In this document: positions 25,962 to 32,970 of the stretch, in pieces
Numbering within the stretch: position 1 is the first letter of the stretch
Layout of the letters: the number at the start of each line of letters is the position of its first letter
Source: Oscillochloris sp. ZM17-4
GTDB lineage: Bacteria > Chloroflexota > Chloroflexia > Chloroflexales > Chloroflexaceae
Direction of reading: 5' to 3'
Assembly (NCBI RefSeq): GCF_019599295.1
Contig: NZ_JAIEWN010000007.1
Coordinates: 78,849 to 119,977, forward strand
Length of the DNA stretch: 41,129 nucleotides
Position numbers and translations under genes: made by a program
Notes under the pieces: model-generated
Told to the model about the DNA's origin: nothing
Databases searched by the model: none
What the model saw: only the letters and a program-made list of their open reading frames with translations

Positions 25962-26996
25962 GTGCTCAACCGTCTTCTGCTGATCGCGACGTTGGCCCTG
26001 ACTCTGGCGGCCTGCGGGGCTACGCCCGCCGCGCCCGCTGCGACAAATGCCCCTGCTGCGACAAATGCCCCCGCCACAGAGCTGCGCAAGGTGACCCTGG
26101 CCATGTCCTATATCCCCAACGTCCAGTTCGCGCCCTACTATGTGGCCGCCGCCAAGGGCTACTACAAAGATGCCGGGATCGAGGTCGTCTTCGACTACAA
26201 CTTCGAGAACGACGTCGTCCAGCGCGCCGCCTCCTGGCCCGAGAGCAAGGTCGAGTTCGCTACGGCCAGCGGCACCTCGACGCTGCTCGCCCGCCAGCAG
26301 GGCCTGCCGGTGAAGACGGTCGATACGCTCTACCAGCAGTTCCCGGTGGTCTTCTTCGCCAAGTCGTCCACCGGGCTGAAGAGCGTGGACGACCTGAAGG
26401 GCAAGACGGTCGGCATCCCGGGGCGCTTCGGCGAGAGCCTCTACGCCCTGATGGCCGTGCTCTACGCCAACAAGCTCGACGAGAGCGCCATGACGGTGCA
26501 GGAGATCGGCTTCACCCAGGCCCAGACCGTGCTTGAGGATAAGGTCCAGGTGGCGATCGGCTACGCTATGAATGAGCCAGTCATCCTGCGCCAGCAGGGC
26601 GAGCAGGTGGACGTGCTGCGCGTCGCCGATATCTACGACCTGGCGGCCAACGGGATCGTCGCCAGCGAGGCGCTCATCCAGCAGGACCCGCAGCTGGTGC
26701 GCGGATTCATCATGGCCTCGCTGCGCGGCCTGAGGGACACCCTGGACAACCCTGACGAGGCCTACACCACCAGCCTCACCTTCATCCCCGAGGCCCAGCT
26801 GGGCGACCCCACGCTCCAGCGCCAGGTGCTCCAGGAGAGCCTGCCCTACTGGTCGAGCGCCAAGACCGCCAGCGAGGGGCTCGGCTTCACCGACGCCGAC
26901 CTCTGGGCGAAGACCGAGCAGTTCATGCGCGACGCCAAGATCCTGGCCGGGCCGGTCGATGTGAGCGCGGCCTTCACCAACGAGTTCATTAAGTAA
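25962..26996 (+). CDS. ribY: Riboflavin-binding lipoprotein RibY (NMT1/THI5-like)
   Basis: This is a 344-residue substrate-binding lipoprotein. The signal peptide MLNRLLLIATLALTLAAC has a lipobox with Cys18, followed by an Ala/Pro/Thr/Asn linker with a repeat (PAATNAPAATNAPA). The mature part is an NMT1/THI5-like domain starting LAMSYIPNVQFAPYYVAAAKGYYKDAGIEV, with LKGKTVGIPGRFGESLYALM. Homologues bind thiamine precursors, riboflavin or taurine; the FMN riboswitch upstream points to riboflavin. GTG 25962 has AAGGAG at 25950-25955, spacing 6, and gives an exact signal peptide; upstream in-frame codons are repeat sequence. The stop overlaps the first base of a perfect terminator. Confidence 0.88.
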   Translation: MLNRLLLIATLALTLAACGATPAAPAATNAPAATNAPATELRKVTLAMSYIPNVQFAPYYVAAAKGYYKDAGIEVVFDYNFENDVVQRAASWPESKVEFATASGTSTLLARQQGLPVKTVDTLYQQFPVVFFAKSSTGLKSVDDLKGKTVGIPGRFGESLYALMAVLYANKLDESAMTVQEIGFTQAQTVLEDKVQVAIGYAMNEPVILRQQGEQVDVLRVADIYDLAANGIVASEALIQQDPQLVRGFIMASLRGLRDTLDNPDEAYTTSLTFIPEAQLGDPTLQRQVLQESLPYWSSAKTASEGLGFTDADLWAKTEQFMRDAKILAGPVDVSAAFTNEFIK

Positions 26997-27056
26997 TTCT
27001 CTATACATAGACAAAAAGGCCAGCTTCGCTGGCCTTTTTGTCTATGTATAGAGAAT
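26996..27056. terminator. Perfect 29-bp bidirectional terminator after ribY
   Basis: The arms 26996-27024 and 27028-27056 are exact reverse complements with a 3-base loop. The stem contains AAAAAGGCCAGC and its complement CTGGCCTTTTT, so it is a terminator on either strand. It begins on the last base of the ribY stop codon. Confidence 0.9.
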
Positions 27057-27069
27057 TTATGCGGAATCC

Positions 27070-27098
27070 TTGACGTGAGGTCATAGTGGCGGTACACT
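27070..27098 (+). promoter_or_regulatory. Promoter of the TetR-family gene
   Basis: TTGACG (27070-27075), a 17-base spacer and TACACT (27093-27098). The -10 lies inside the left arm of the operator palindrome, so bound repressor would block polymerase. Confidence 0.6.
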
Positions 27099-27127
27099 AT
27101 TGATTGACTGGTCAATCAATAGTGTAC
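27092..27127. promoter_or_regulatory. TetR-type operator, perfect 17-bp inverted repeat
   Basis: The arms gtacactattgattgac (27092-27108) and its exact reverse complement (27111-27127) are separated by TG. The core TTGATTGAC-TG-GTCAATCAA has the size and symmetry of TetR-family operators. It overlaps the -10 and ends 11 bases before the regulator gene, which indicates autoregulation. Confidence 0.8.
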
Positions 27128-27138
27128 GGAGACGCGCT

Positions 27139-27759
27139 ATGCCGCCACGCGATGAGCAAGACTACGAGGAACGACGCCAGCAGATCATCGATGGCGCCCT
27201 GGAGGCATTCGCCGCAAAAGGCTTCGACGGAGCCTCGAACAAAGATATTGCCGAGGCGGCCAAGATCGGCTCGCCGGGGCTGATCTACCACTACTTCAAG
27301 GATAAGGTCGATCTGCTGCACCAGGTGGTGCTCCAGCGCATGGCGCTGATCAAGATCATGGACTCGGCCGAGACGATGCTGGATCAGCCACCGGAGCAGG
27401 CGCTGCCCGAGCTGGCGGACAAGCTGCTGGAAGCGCTCACCCTATGGCCAACGCTGGCGATCGCCCGCGTCGTGCTCGCCGAGTCGATACGTAACAAGCG
27501 GGTGGCGCACATGGTCAGCGAGATCGGCCCCGGGCGCGGGCTGGGCATCCTGGCAACCTACCTGGAGCGCCAGATGGACGCCGGGAAGATCCGCCGCATG
27601 AACCCGCAGATCGCCGCGCGCATGCTGGTCGGCCCGATCCTCGCCTACGCCCTCACCAACTATATCTTCGAGCAGCCCGAGATCCAGGACGTCTCACCCA
27701 GGGAGATGGCCGACCAGACGATCCAGGGCTTCCTGCGCGCGATGGCGATTGACGCGTAA
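27139..27759 (+). CDS. TetR/AcrR-family transcriptional regulator
   Basis: This is a 206-residue regulator. The N-terminal helix-turn-helix (about 10-57) reads RRQQIIDGALEAFAAKGFDGAS, then IYHYFKDKVDLLHQVV, the TetR signature. The C-terminal ligand and dimer domain is all-helical. ATG 27139 has GGAG at 27128-27131, spacing 7. No target gene besides itself is evident: ribY upstream ends in a terminator and downstream genes are on the other strand. The ligand is unknown. An earlier in-frame start at 27100 would lie inside the operator. Confidence 0.9.
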   Translation: MPPRDEQDYEERRQQIIDGALEAFAAKGFDGASNKDIAEAAKIGSPGLIYHYFKDKVDLLHQVVLQRMALIKIMDSAETMLDQPPEQALPELADKLLEALTLWPTLAIARVVLAESIRNKRVAHMVSEIGPGRGLGILATYLERQMDAGKIRRMNPQIAARMLVGPILAYALTNYIFEQPEIQDVSPREMADQTIQGFLRAMAIDA

Positions 27760-27764
27760 GACAA

Positions 27765-27787
27765 GGGTACAGGGTACAGGGTACAGG
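27765..27787 (+). repeat. Short (GGGTACA)n heptad array after the TetR gene
   Basis: Three full gggtaca units and a partial one start 6 bases after the stop. It is the complement of the taccctg units before murC (7560-7594), so this is a second locus of that heptad family. The rest of the gap to 27845 holds nothing recognisable. Confidence 0.8.
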
Positions 27788-27845
27788 TGGAGTGCATCAA
27801 CAAGCGATACGTGCCACCAAACTATCAAGCTGGTTTGACCTTGCC

Positions 27846-27867
27846 TAAGGGCGCTGCGTCGCCCTTA
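27846..27867. terminator. Short hairpin between convergent genes
   Basis: Taagggcg (27846-27853) and cgccctta (27860-27867) form an 8-bp stem around six bases. It lies between the TetR gene and the convergent ACT-domain gene, overlapping the latter's stop. The ends match the gtaagggc palindrome family. Confidence 0.5.
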
Positions 27868-28251
27868 CAGTGGCGATAGCTGATGCCCCGCGGCCTGGAG
27901 CGCGGACACGGCCGCCTCCAGGTCGTCGGCGCGCACCAGCAGGTAGTCGGTGTCGTAGGTGGACACGGCGAAGATCGAGACGCCGGCCTCGGCCAGGGGC
28001 GCGGCCAGTGATGCCAGCACCCCGACCAGGCTGAAGTCGAGGGTGCCGGCCACGCGCATGGCCCGCCAGCCCCGGCTCAGCACGGCCGCGCCCACGTCGG
28101 CGGGCAGGCCATCCTCGGCGCAGACCAGCGACAGCTCCTCGGCGCTGCGGGTGAGCGACCAGAGCCCCGCGCCGGCGCCCCAGGTGGGGGCCTCGGCGGC
28201 GGCGGGCAGCCGGCAGACGGCGTAGCCCTCGGGCAGCAGCAGCAGCTCCAT
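27865..28251 (-). CDS. ACT-domain protein, amino-acid sensing type
   Basis: The 128-residue protein has two ACT-like halves. The first (1-60, MELLLLPEGYAVCRLPAAAE...) is of the type paired with DUF2241/ACT_7 domains. The second contains LDFSLVGVLASLAAPLAEAG and VSIFAVSTYDTDYLLVRADD, a clear ACT pattern. Related small proteins are predicted amino-acid sensors; no target is visible. ATG 28251 has a GGGGGAG just upstream; 11 bases separate it from the DUF1499 gene before it, so the two are co-transcribed. A longer open frame running to 28767 is rejected because its extra part is the out-of-frame reading of the DUF1499 gene. Confidence 0.82.
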   Translation of the reverse strand: MELLLLPEGYAVCRLPAAAEAPTWGAGAGLWSLTRSAEELSLVCAEDGLPADVGAAVLSRGWRAMRVAGTLDFSLVGVLASLAAPLAEAGVSIFAVSTYDTDYLLVRADDLEAAVSALQAAGHQLSPL

Positions 28252-28262
28252 GCGTCTCCCCC

Positions 28263-28754
28263 CTACCTCAGCACCGCCTCCAGGGCGGCGCTCAGCCCCT
28301 GCATGCGCCGGCGGTTCACCCCCAGGTCGCTCTCGCCCAGGCGCGCGGCCGAGCGGAAGTGGATCAGGCCGGCGGCCTCGTCCACATAGAACTCGACATC
28401 GTCGGGGTAGCCCATGGTGGGCGAGCGGAAGACGGCGTGCAGGTACGGCCCCTCGGAGGTCACGATCTCGGCGCGCGGCTCGGCGGCCACCAGCTCGGCG
28501 ATGCTCGTGATGGCCGAGGCCGCCGGGCCGCCGTAGGTGATCGGCTGCATAGCGTGCTCCCGGTCGGCCGGGTCGGCCTGGGTGGAGACACAGTTGGGGC
28601 TGGCGGGGCAGGGCGCCAGACGGCCATCGCGCACGCCGAGGCCGTCGGGCGCGCCGACCACGCGCGCGGCCACAAACAGCGCCCCCGTCCCTAGCGCGCC
28701 TAACGCGGCGAGGCCGCCCACGGCCCCGATAATAAACTTCATGATCTTCGACAT
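28263..28754 (-). CDS. DUF1499 family protein with N-terminal membrane segment
   Basis: This 163-residue protein has an N-terminal hydrophobic segment (about 5-32). The DUF1499 signature follows: CPASPNCVSTQ, then DPADREHAMQPI, the YLHAVFRSPTMGYPDDVEFYVD block and IHFRSAARLGESDLGVNRRRM. The family is widespread but of unknown function; the segment after the membrane anchor should lie outside the cytoplasm. ATG 28754 has an AGGA-containing site. It is first in a two-gene unit with the ACT-domain gene. Confidence 0.87.
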   Translation of the reverse strand: MSKIMKFIIGAVGGLAALGALGTGALFVAARVVGAPDGLGVRDGRLAPCPASPNCVSTQADPADREHAMQPITYGGPAASAITSIAELVAAEPRAEIVTSEGPYLHAVFRSPTMGYPDDVEFYVDEAAGLIHFRSAARLGESDLGVNRRRMQGLSAALEAVLR

Positions 28755-28788
28755 TGGTTATCCTCATCTATCTCCAGAGCTACGATTC

Positions 28789-28797
28789 AGTGTAGCA
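28789..28797 (-). promoter_or_regulatory. Extended -10 promoter of the DUF1499-ACT unit
   Basis: On the minus strand the sequence reads TGC then TACACT (complement of 28789-28794). No -35 is evident. The predicted start is near 28782, a leader of about 28 bases. Confidence 0.5.
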
Positions 28798-28948
28798 CGA
28801 TTCGTGTCACGCCAGCGCCTCGCACACCGATGCGGGCAGGGCTGTTGCACTGCCACCTCCCGGTGGGGGCGCGGGGGCGGCTTCGCCGCCCAAACCCACT
28901 ATAAAACCGGGTCTGGGGCGAAGCCCCAGAGCTTTGTAACAACCACAC

Positions 28949-28979
28949 CGATGCGGGATGGCAAAGCCATCCCGCATCG
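28949..28979 (-). terminator. Hairpin terminator after recD2
   Basis: A perfect 14-bp stem (28949-28962 with 28966-28979, cgatgcgggatggc) with an AAA loop, 12 bases past the recD2 stop. The rest of the 236-base gap (28755-28990) holds two more hairpins of dispersed families (ggggcggcttcgccgcc near 28871 and tctggggcgaagccccaga near 28912) and a diverged copy of the gatgcgggcagg arm near 28831; no gene is visible. Confidence 0.65.
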
Positions 28980-28990
28980 ATGTGTGAGAT

Positions 28991-31183
28991 TCACCGCCCG
29001 CCGCGCAGGCGGCCGGCGAGGCCGCTGTAGCGGTCCTGCACCTCGTGGTTGGCCACGGCCCGGGCCACGGCCCGCCGGTCGCCGGCGATCACGGCCAGCT
29101 GGCGCGCCCGCGTCACCGCCGTGTAGAGCAGGTTGCGCTGGAGCATGGCGTAGTGCTGCATGAGCATGGGCAGCACGATCGCGGGGTACTCGCCGCCTTG
29201 GCTCTTGTGGACGCTGAGGGCGTAGGCCAGGGCCAGCTCGTCGAGGATGGCGAAGTCGTAGGGCACGCTGCGTCCATCCTCGAACTGCACGTGCAGCTGC
29301 TCCTCGCCGTGATCGATCGCCGCCACCACGCCCACGTCACCGTTATACACGTCCAGGTCATAGTTATTGCGCTGCTGGATGACCCGGTCGCCGGTGCGGA
29401 AGAGGCTCATGCCGAAGCGCTTCTCGATCTTGCCGGGCGCCTCAGGGTTGAGCGCCTCCTGGAGCAGCTTGTTGAGCTGGAGCACGCCGGCCGGCCCCTT
29501 GTGGGTGGGCGAGAGCACCTGGATGTCGCGGCGCGGGTCGAGCCCGAAGCGGCGCGGGATGCGCTCGGCCACCAGCTCCACCACCATCTGGGCGCAGCGC
29601 TCGGCCTCGGCGGCGGCGAAGAAGAAGAAGTCGCTGTGGCCCGAGAACTCGGGCGGCTCGCCGAGGTTGATCCGGCGGGCGCTCTCGGCGATCCCGCTGC
29701 CGGCGGCCTGGCGGAAGATCTCGTGCAGGTGGACGCTGGGCACCGCCCCGCTGTCGAGCAGGTCACGCAGCACCCGGCCGGGGCCGACGCTCGGCAGCTG
29801 GTCGGCGTCGCCCACCAGCAGCAGGTGGGCCTGGGGCGGCAGGGCCTTGAGCAGATGGTTGGCCAGGAGCACATCGAGCATGCTGACCTCATCGATCACC
29901 AGCAGGTCGCACTCCAGGGGCCAGTCGGCGTTGCGGCGGAACAGGCCGCTGGCGCCGGGGGCGTACTCCAGCAGGCGGTGGATGGTGCGCGCGGGCGCGC
30001 CGGTGGCCTCGGTGAGCCGCTTGGCGGCCCGCCCGGTGGGCGAGGCCAGCAGGCAGCGGTAGCCCCTGGCGGCCAGCAGCACCGTCACCGCGCGCAGGGT
30101 CATCGTCTTGCCGGTGCCGGGGCCGCCGGTGAGCACGCTCACCTTGGAGGTCAGGGCCATGCGCACGGCGTCCTGCTGACGCTCGCTCAGGCGGATCTCG
30201 CGCCGCTCGGCGAGGTGCGCGAAGACGTCGCCCCAGCGGGCCTGGGCGTAGAAGCCGGCGATGTCCGAGGGCGCGCGGGCCTGGCGAATGATCGCGGCGG
30301 CCACGCCGGTCTCGGCCATGGCGAGCGGGGGCAGGTAAATTGCAGATTGCAGATTGTAGATTGTAGATTGCGAGCCCGGCTCTCCATCAACCTGCAATCT
30401 GCAATCTGCAATCTGCAATTGAAGCCCCTCGGCGGCCAGATCCTCTGTGATGTCGAGGATATCCGTAGCGCGGCGGGTCAACTCCCCGGCGGGCAGGTAG
30501 CAGTGGCCGTCGTCGGTGGCCTGGCCGAGGGTGTGGCGCAGGCCGGCGCCGATGCGCTGGGGGTCGTCGGGGGCCACGCCGAGGCCGGCGGCGATCTTGT
30601 CGGCGGTGAGGAAGCCGATGCCGTAGACCTCATCGGCCAGGCGGTAGGGCGTGTCGCGCACCACGGCCATGGCGGCGTCGCCGTACTGCTTGTAGATGCG
30701 GACGGCCAGGCCGGTGGGCAGGCCAAGATCCTGGAGGAAGAGCATGACCTCCTTGATCTGCTGCTGGGAGCGCCAGGCGGCCTTGATCACCTCGACCTTG
30801 CGCCGCCCCAGGCCGGGCACCTCGACCAGCCGGTCGGGCTCGCGGTCGAGCACGTCCAGCGTGTACTTGCCGAAGGTCTCGGTGATCTTCTTGGCGGTGG
30901 AGGGGCCGACGCCCTTGATCAGGCCGCTGCCGAGGTAGCGGCGCATGCCGTCGATGGTGGCCGGCATGAGCGTGTGGTAGCCGCTCACCAGGAACTGGCG
31001 GCCGTGCTCGCGGTGCTCCTGCCACTCGCCCTCAAGCGAGAGCGTCTCGCCGGGGCGCACGCCGATCAGCTTGCCGACGATCGTCACCAGGTAGGCCTTG
31101 CCGCTGGGGGTCAGGCGGGCCACCAGGTAGCCGTCGTCGTCGCTCTGGAAGGTGATCCGTTCGAGGGTGCCCTCTAAAAGCAT
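28991..31183 (-). CDS. recD2: RecD2-type SF1B DNA helicase, with in-frame repeat insert
   Basis: RecD2 is a 5'-3' helicase of the RecD/TraA family acting without RecBC. The 730-residue protein has the RecD2 N-terminal region (OB-like start, helix-hairpin-helix segments YLGSGLIKGVGPSTAKKI and VPGLGRRKVEVI). Walker A is GGPGTGKT (353-360), then the Q/III region LLVIDEVSML, LLLVGDADQLPSVGPG and, near the end, LAYALSVHKSQGGEYP and LLYTAVTRAR. The insert [12 protein letters not shown]...IYNLQSAIY (about 255-283) lies between the HhH region and the helicase core and is encoded by a heptanucleotide hairpin. ATG 31183 sits directly against another heptad array, leaving no Shine-Dalgarno. A possible -10 (TATACT, complement of 31226-31231) lies upstream. 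Confidence 0.93.
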   Translation of the reverse strand: MLLEGTLERITFQSDDDGYLVARLTPSGKAYLVTIVGKLIGVRPGETLSLEGEWQEHREHGRQFLVSGYHTLMPATIDGMRRYLGSGLIKGVGPSTAKKITETFGKYTLDVLDREPDRLVEVPGLGRRKVEVIKAAWRSQQQIKEVMLFLQDLGLPTGLAVRIYKQYGDAAMAVVRDTPYRLADEVYGIGFLTADKIAAGLGVAPDDPQRIGAGLRHTLGQATDDGHCYLPAGELTRRATDILDITEDLAAEGLQLQIADCRLQVDGEPGSQSTIYNLQSAIYLPPLAMAETGVAAAIIRQARAPSDIAGFYAQARWGDVFAHLAERREIRLSERQQDAVRMALTSKVSVLTGGPGTGKTMTLRAVTVLLAARGYRCLLASPTGRAAKRLTEATGAPARTIHRLLEYAPGASGLFRRNADWPLECDLLVIDEVSMLDVLLANHLLKALPPQAHLLLVGDADQLPSVGPGRVLRDLLDSGAVPSVHLHEIFRQAAGSGIAESARRINLGEPPEFSGHSDFFFFAAAEAERCAQMVVELVAERIPRRFGLDPRRDIQVLSPTHKGPAGVLQLNKLLQEALNPEAPGKIEKRFGMSLFRTGDRVIQQRNNYDLDVYNGDVGVVAAIDHGEEQLHVQFEDGRSVPYDFAILDELALAYALSVHKSQGGEYPAIVLPMLMQHYAMLQRNLLYTAVTRARQLAVIAGDRRAVARAVANHEVQDRYSGLAGRLRGGR
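30338..30420. repeat. Inverted (GCAGATT)n hairpin inside recD2
   Basis: The 29-base arms 30338-30366 and 30392-30420 surround a 25-base loop. Two adjacent left-arm units are gtagatt; the right arm is pure. Read on the minus strand the element is open and supplies about 30 residues between two RecD2 domains. Confidence 0.92.
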
Positions 31184-31213
31184 TGCAGATTGCAGATTGC
31201 AGATTGCAGATTG
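31182..31213. repeat. (GCAGATT)n array abutting the recD2 start codon
   Basis: Four attgcag units plus attg begin within the recD2 start codon (31181-31183) and extend upstream. It has a single orientation. On the recD2 mRNA it would be the last 30 bases of the leader, CU- and A-rich with no purine-rich ribosome site. Confidence 0.9.
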
Positions 31214-31320
31214 GCGCTACCTGGCAGTATACCCGATTATTTTAGCGGTGCCCCGCTGGCGGGTGCGACGGACGGGCGGAGGGCGGTCAATCCGGTTTCG
31301 GTTCACCGAACGCACATGGG

Positions 31321-31349
31321 CTTCAGCCCCCCGCCGGGCGACGCCGCAC
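31321..31349. repeat. Fragment of the 'gcttcagcc' REP-like family
   Basis: The segment cttcagccccccgccgggcg and its continuation acgccgcac match 35509-35533 with a small gap. It lies in the 293-base gap between recD2 and the kinase gene (31184-31476), which otherwise contains the heptad array, a possible recD2 -10 at 31226-31231 and no gene. Confidence 0.55.
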
Positions 31350-31476
31350 AGCGTGACTTCTGCGGTGTTGCGCTCAGGCGTATGTTGGCGCAGCCGCACG
31401 CGGGGCCTGGGGGGCAGGCCCGGGCGGTACAAACTGTGTTGCTGGAGCTGCATCCAGCCAGGCCACGCTTCGCCGA

Positions 31477-32928
31477 TCAGGGGGCCGGCGACGCCCCTGC
31501 GGTAAGCGTGAACGTATCCAGGTCGGCGACGCCAAAGCGCTGCCCGTCGGTGCGGAACCTGATCGTGTGCGATCCTGCCGCAATCCTCCCGAGGTCAATT
31601 GGCGCAGTCGTGACGAACTGATCCCAGCTTTTCTGGTCGATCGGGTTGAAGGTCGCCCTTGGGGCCGGCTCATCGTCAAGGTAGACCAGGATGGGGACGG
31701 TCGCCGGGCTGTCTTTGGAGTAGCGCACCTGCAGCAACAGGTGATCGACATCGGGCAGCGTGATATCCCCGTAGCTTACGGAGCCAGGCTGCGCCGGCCA
31801 TGGGGCCGTGCTGGCTGCGCCAAACTGCCCATAAACATACCCATCCGACGCGTGTGATCGGGCGATGTTCACACCTACGCTGCTCTGAGTCACCGCCTCA
31901 CCCTCGCGCGTGTAGGCCCAGGGCGTCGACGCGCGCGGCCAGAGCCAGTACCCGCCCAGGGCCAGCCCCACGCACGCCACCAGTATGCCGACAGCTGGTA
32001 GGCGCACCGCCCCGGCGCGGCGCGGGGGCGACCGCAACACCGGCGCGGCGGGCGCCGAAGTCCTCGGCAGATGGATTGTCGGCGTAGCGACAAGCGGCTG
32101 GCCGTTGAGCACATCGCGCAGGTCGGCCGCCATCTGCTGCGGGGTCTGGTAGCGGTCGTCAGGATCTGCGCGGGTGGCGCGCTGGATCACCTCGGCGATG
32201 CCCTGGCTGGCCTGCGCAGACACGGCGGGCAGCGATGGCGGGCCGGGCGGGGCCGGGTGCGGACAATCCTCATCCGTCAGCATCTCCCAGATACCGATGC
32301 CCAGCGCGTAGAGATCTGTCCGCACATCCACCGGATTCCTGATATCCCGCTGCTCGGGGGGCATATAGTCCCATGTGCCGGGGTGGGGGCCGCCGAGCTG
32401 CGTGGTGGGCTGCCCGGCGCGCCGCTTATCCAGATCCTTGGCGATCCCGAAGTCGCCAAGCTTCACTGCTGTGATCTGGCCCTGCTCATCCGTAAAGAGC
32501 AAGCTGTTCGAGGGCTTGACATCGCGGTGGGCGAACCTGCTGGCGGACACCGCCCCCAGGGCGGCGCAGATATCAAGGGCGATGCGGATGGCCTGTGGCT
32601 CCGGCAGCGGGCCACAGCTGCGCAGGTGGTCGGCGAGCGACCCGCCATTGGCATACTCCATAATCAGGTACTGCTCGTGGGTCAGCGGGTCTTCTGGCTC
32701 AAGATGGTAGACCCGGATAATGTTGGGGTGGTTGAGGATCGTGTGAAGCCGCACCTCTTTTTTAAAGCTATCGATGCACTCCTGATGTGATGAGCGCGCC
32801 TCTTTCACCGCAACCACGCGCCCCATATTATCGACGGCGCGGTAGACCATCCCGCACGCCCCCTTGCCAATCAGTGCGATCTGGGTGTATTTGCCGGATT
32901 GGGCCAAGTAGCTATCTGGGAACGCCAT
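31477..32928 (-). CDS. Membrane Ser/Thr protein kinase with CBM-like extracellular domain
   Basis: This 483-residue Hanks-type kinase has GKGACGMVY (21-29, with GxGxxG replaced by GKGACG), lysine 42 in VAVKEA, the catalytic loop HRDVKPSN (134-141), DFG (159-161) and a P+1 segment GTWDYMPPEQ (184-193). A Pro-rich juxtamembrane region leads to one transmembrane helix (about 310-330, LPAVGILVACVGLALGGYWLW-like). The outer part (about 340-483) ends in a beta-sandwich pattern, LGRIAAGSHTIRFRTDG followed by VADLDTFTL, as in carbohydrate-binding CBM6/CBM35 modules. This suggests a receptor for a glycan, perhaps the cell wall; PASTA repeats are absent. Last gene of a unit; the FHA-winged-helix gene 42 bases upstream is its likely partner. 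Confidence 0.87.
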   Translation of the reverse strand: MAFPDSYLAQSGKYTQIALIGKGACGMVYRAVDNMGRVVAVKEARSSHQECIDSFKKEVRLHTILNHPNIIRVYHLEPEDPLTHEQYLIMEYANGGSLADHLRSCGPLPEPQAIRIALDICAALGAVSASRFAHRDVKPSNSLLFTDEQGQITAVKLGDFGIAKDLDKRRAGQPTTQLGGPHPGTWDYMPPEQRDIRNPVDVRTDLYALGIGIWEMLTDEDCPHPAPPGPPSLPAVSAQASQGIAEVIQRATRADPDDRYQTPQQMAADLRDVLNGQPLVATPTIHLPRTSAPAAPVLRSPPRRAGAVRLPAVGILVACVGLALGGYWLWPRASTPWAYTREGEAVTQSSVGVNIARSHASDGYVYGQFGAASTAPWPAQPGSVSYGDITLPDVDHLLLQVRYSKDSPATVPILVYLDDEPAPRATFNPIDQKSWDQFVTTAPIDLGRIAAGSHTIRFRTDGQRFGVADLDTFTLTAGASPAP

Positions 32929-32970
32929 GCCCGCACCCCCTCTGCGCTGCGGTCGATCATTGCCCCCATT

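Noticed and set aside
27865-28767. A 300-codon minus-strand frame joining the ACT and DUF1499 regions
   Set aside because: Only its last 128 codons look like protein; the rest is the DUF1499 gene read out of frame. The two real genes have separate starts and ribosome sites.
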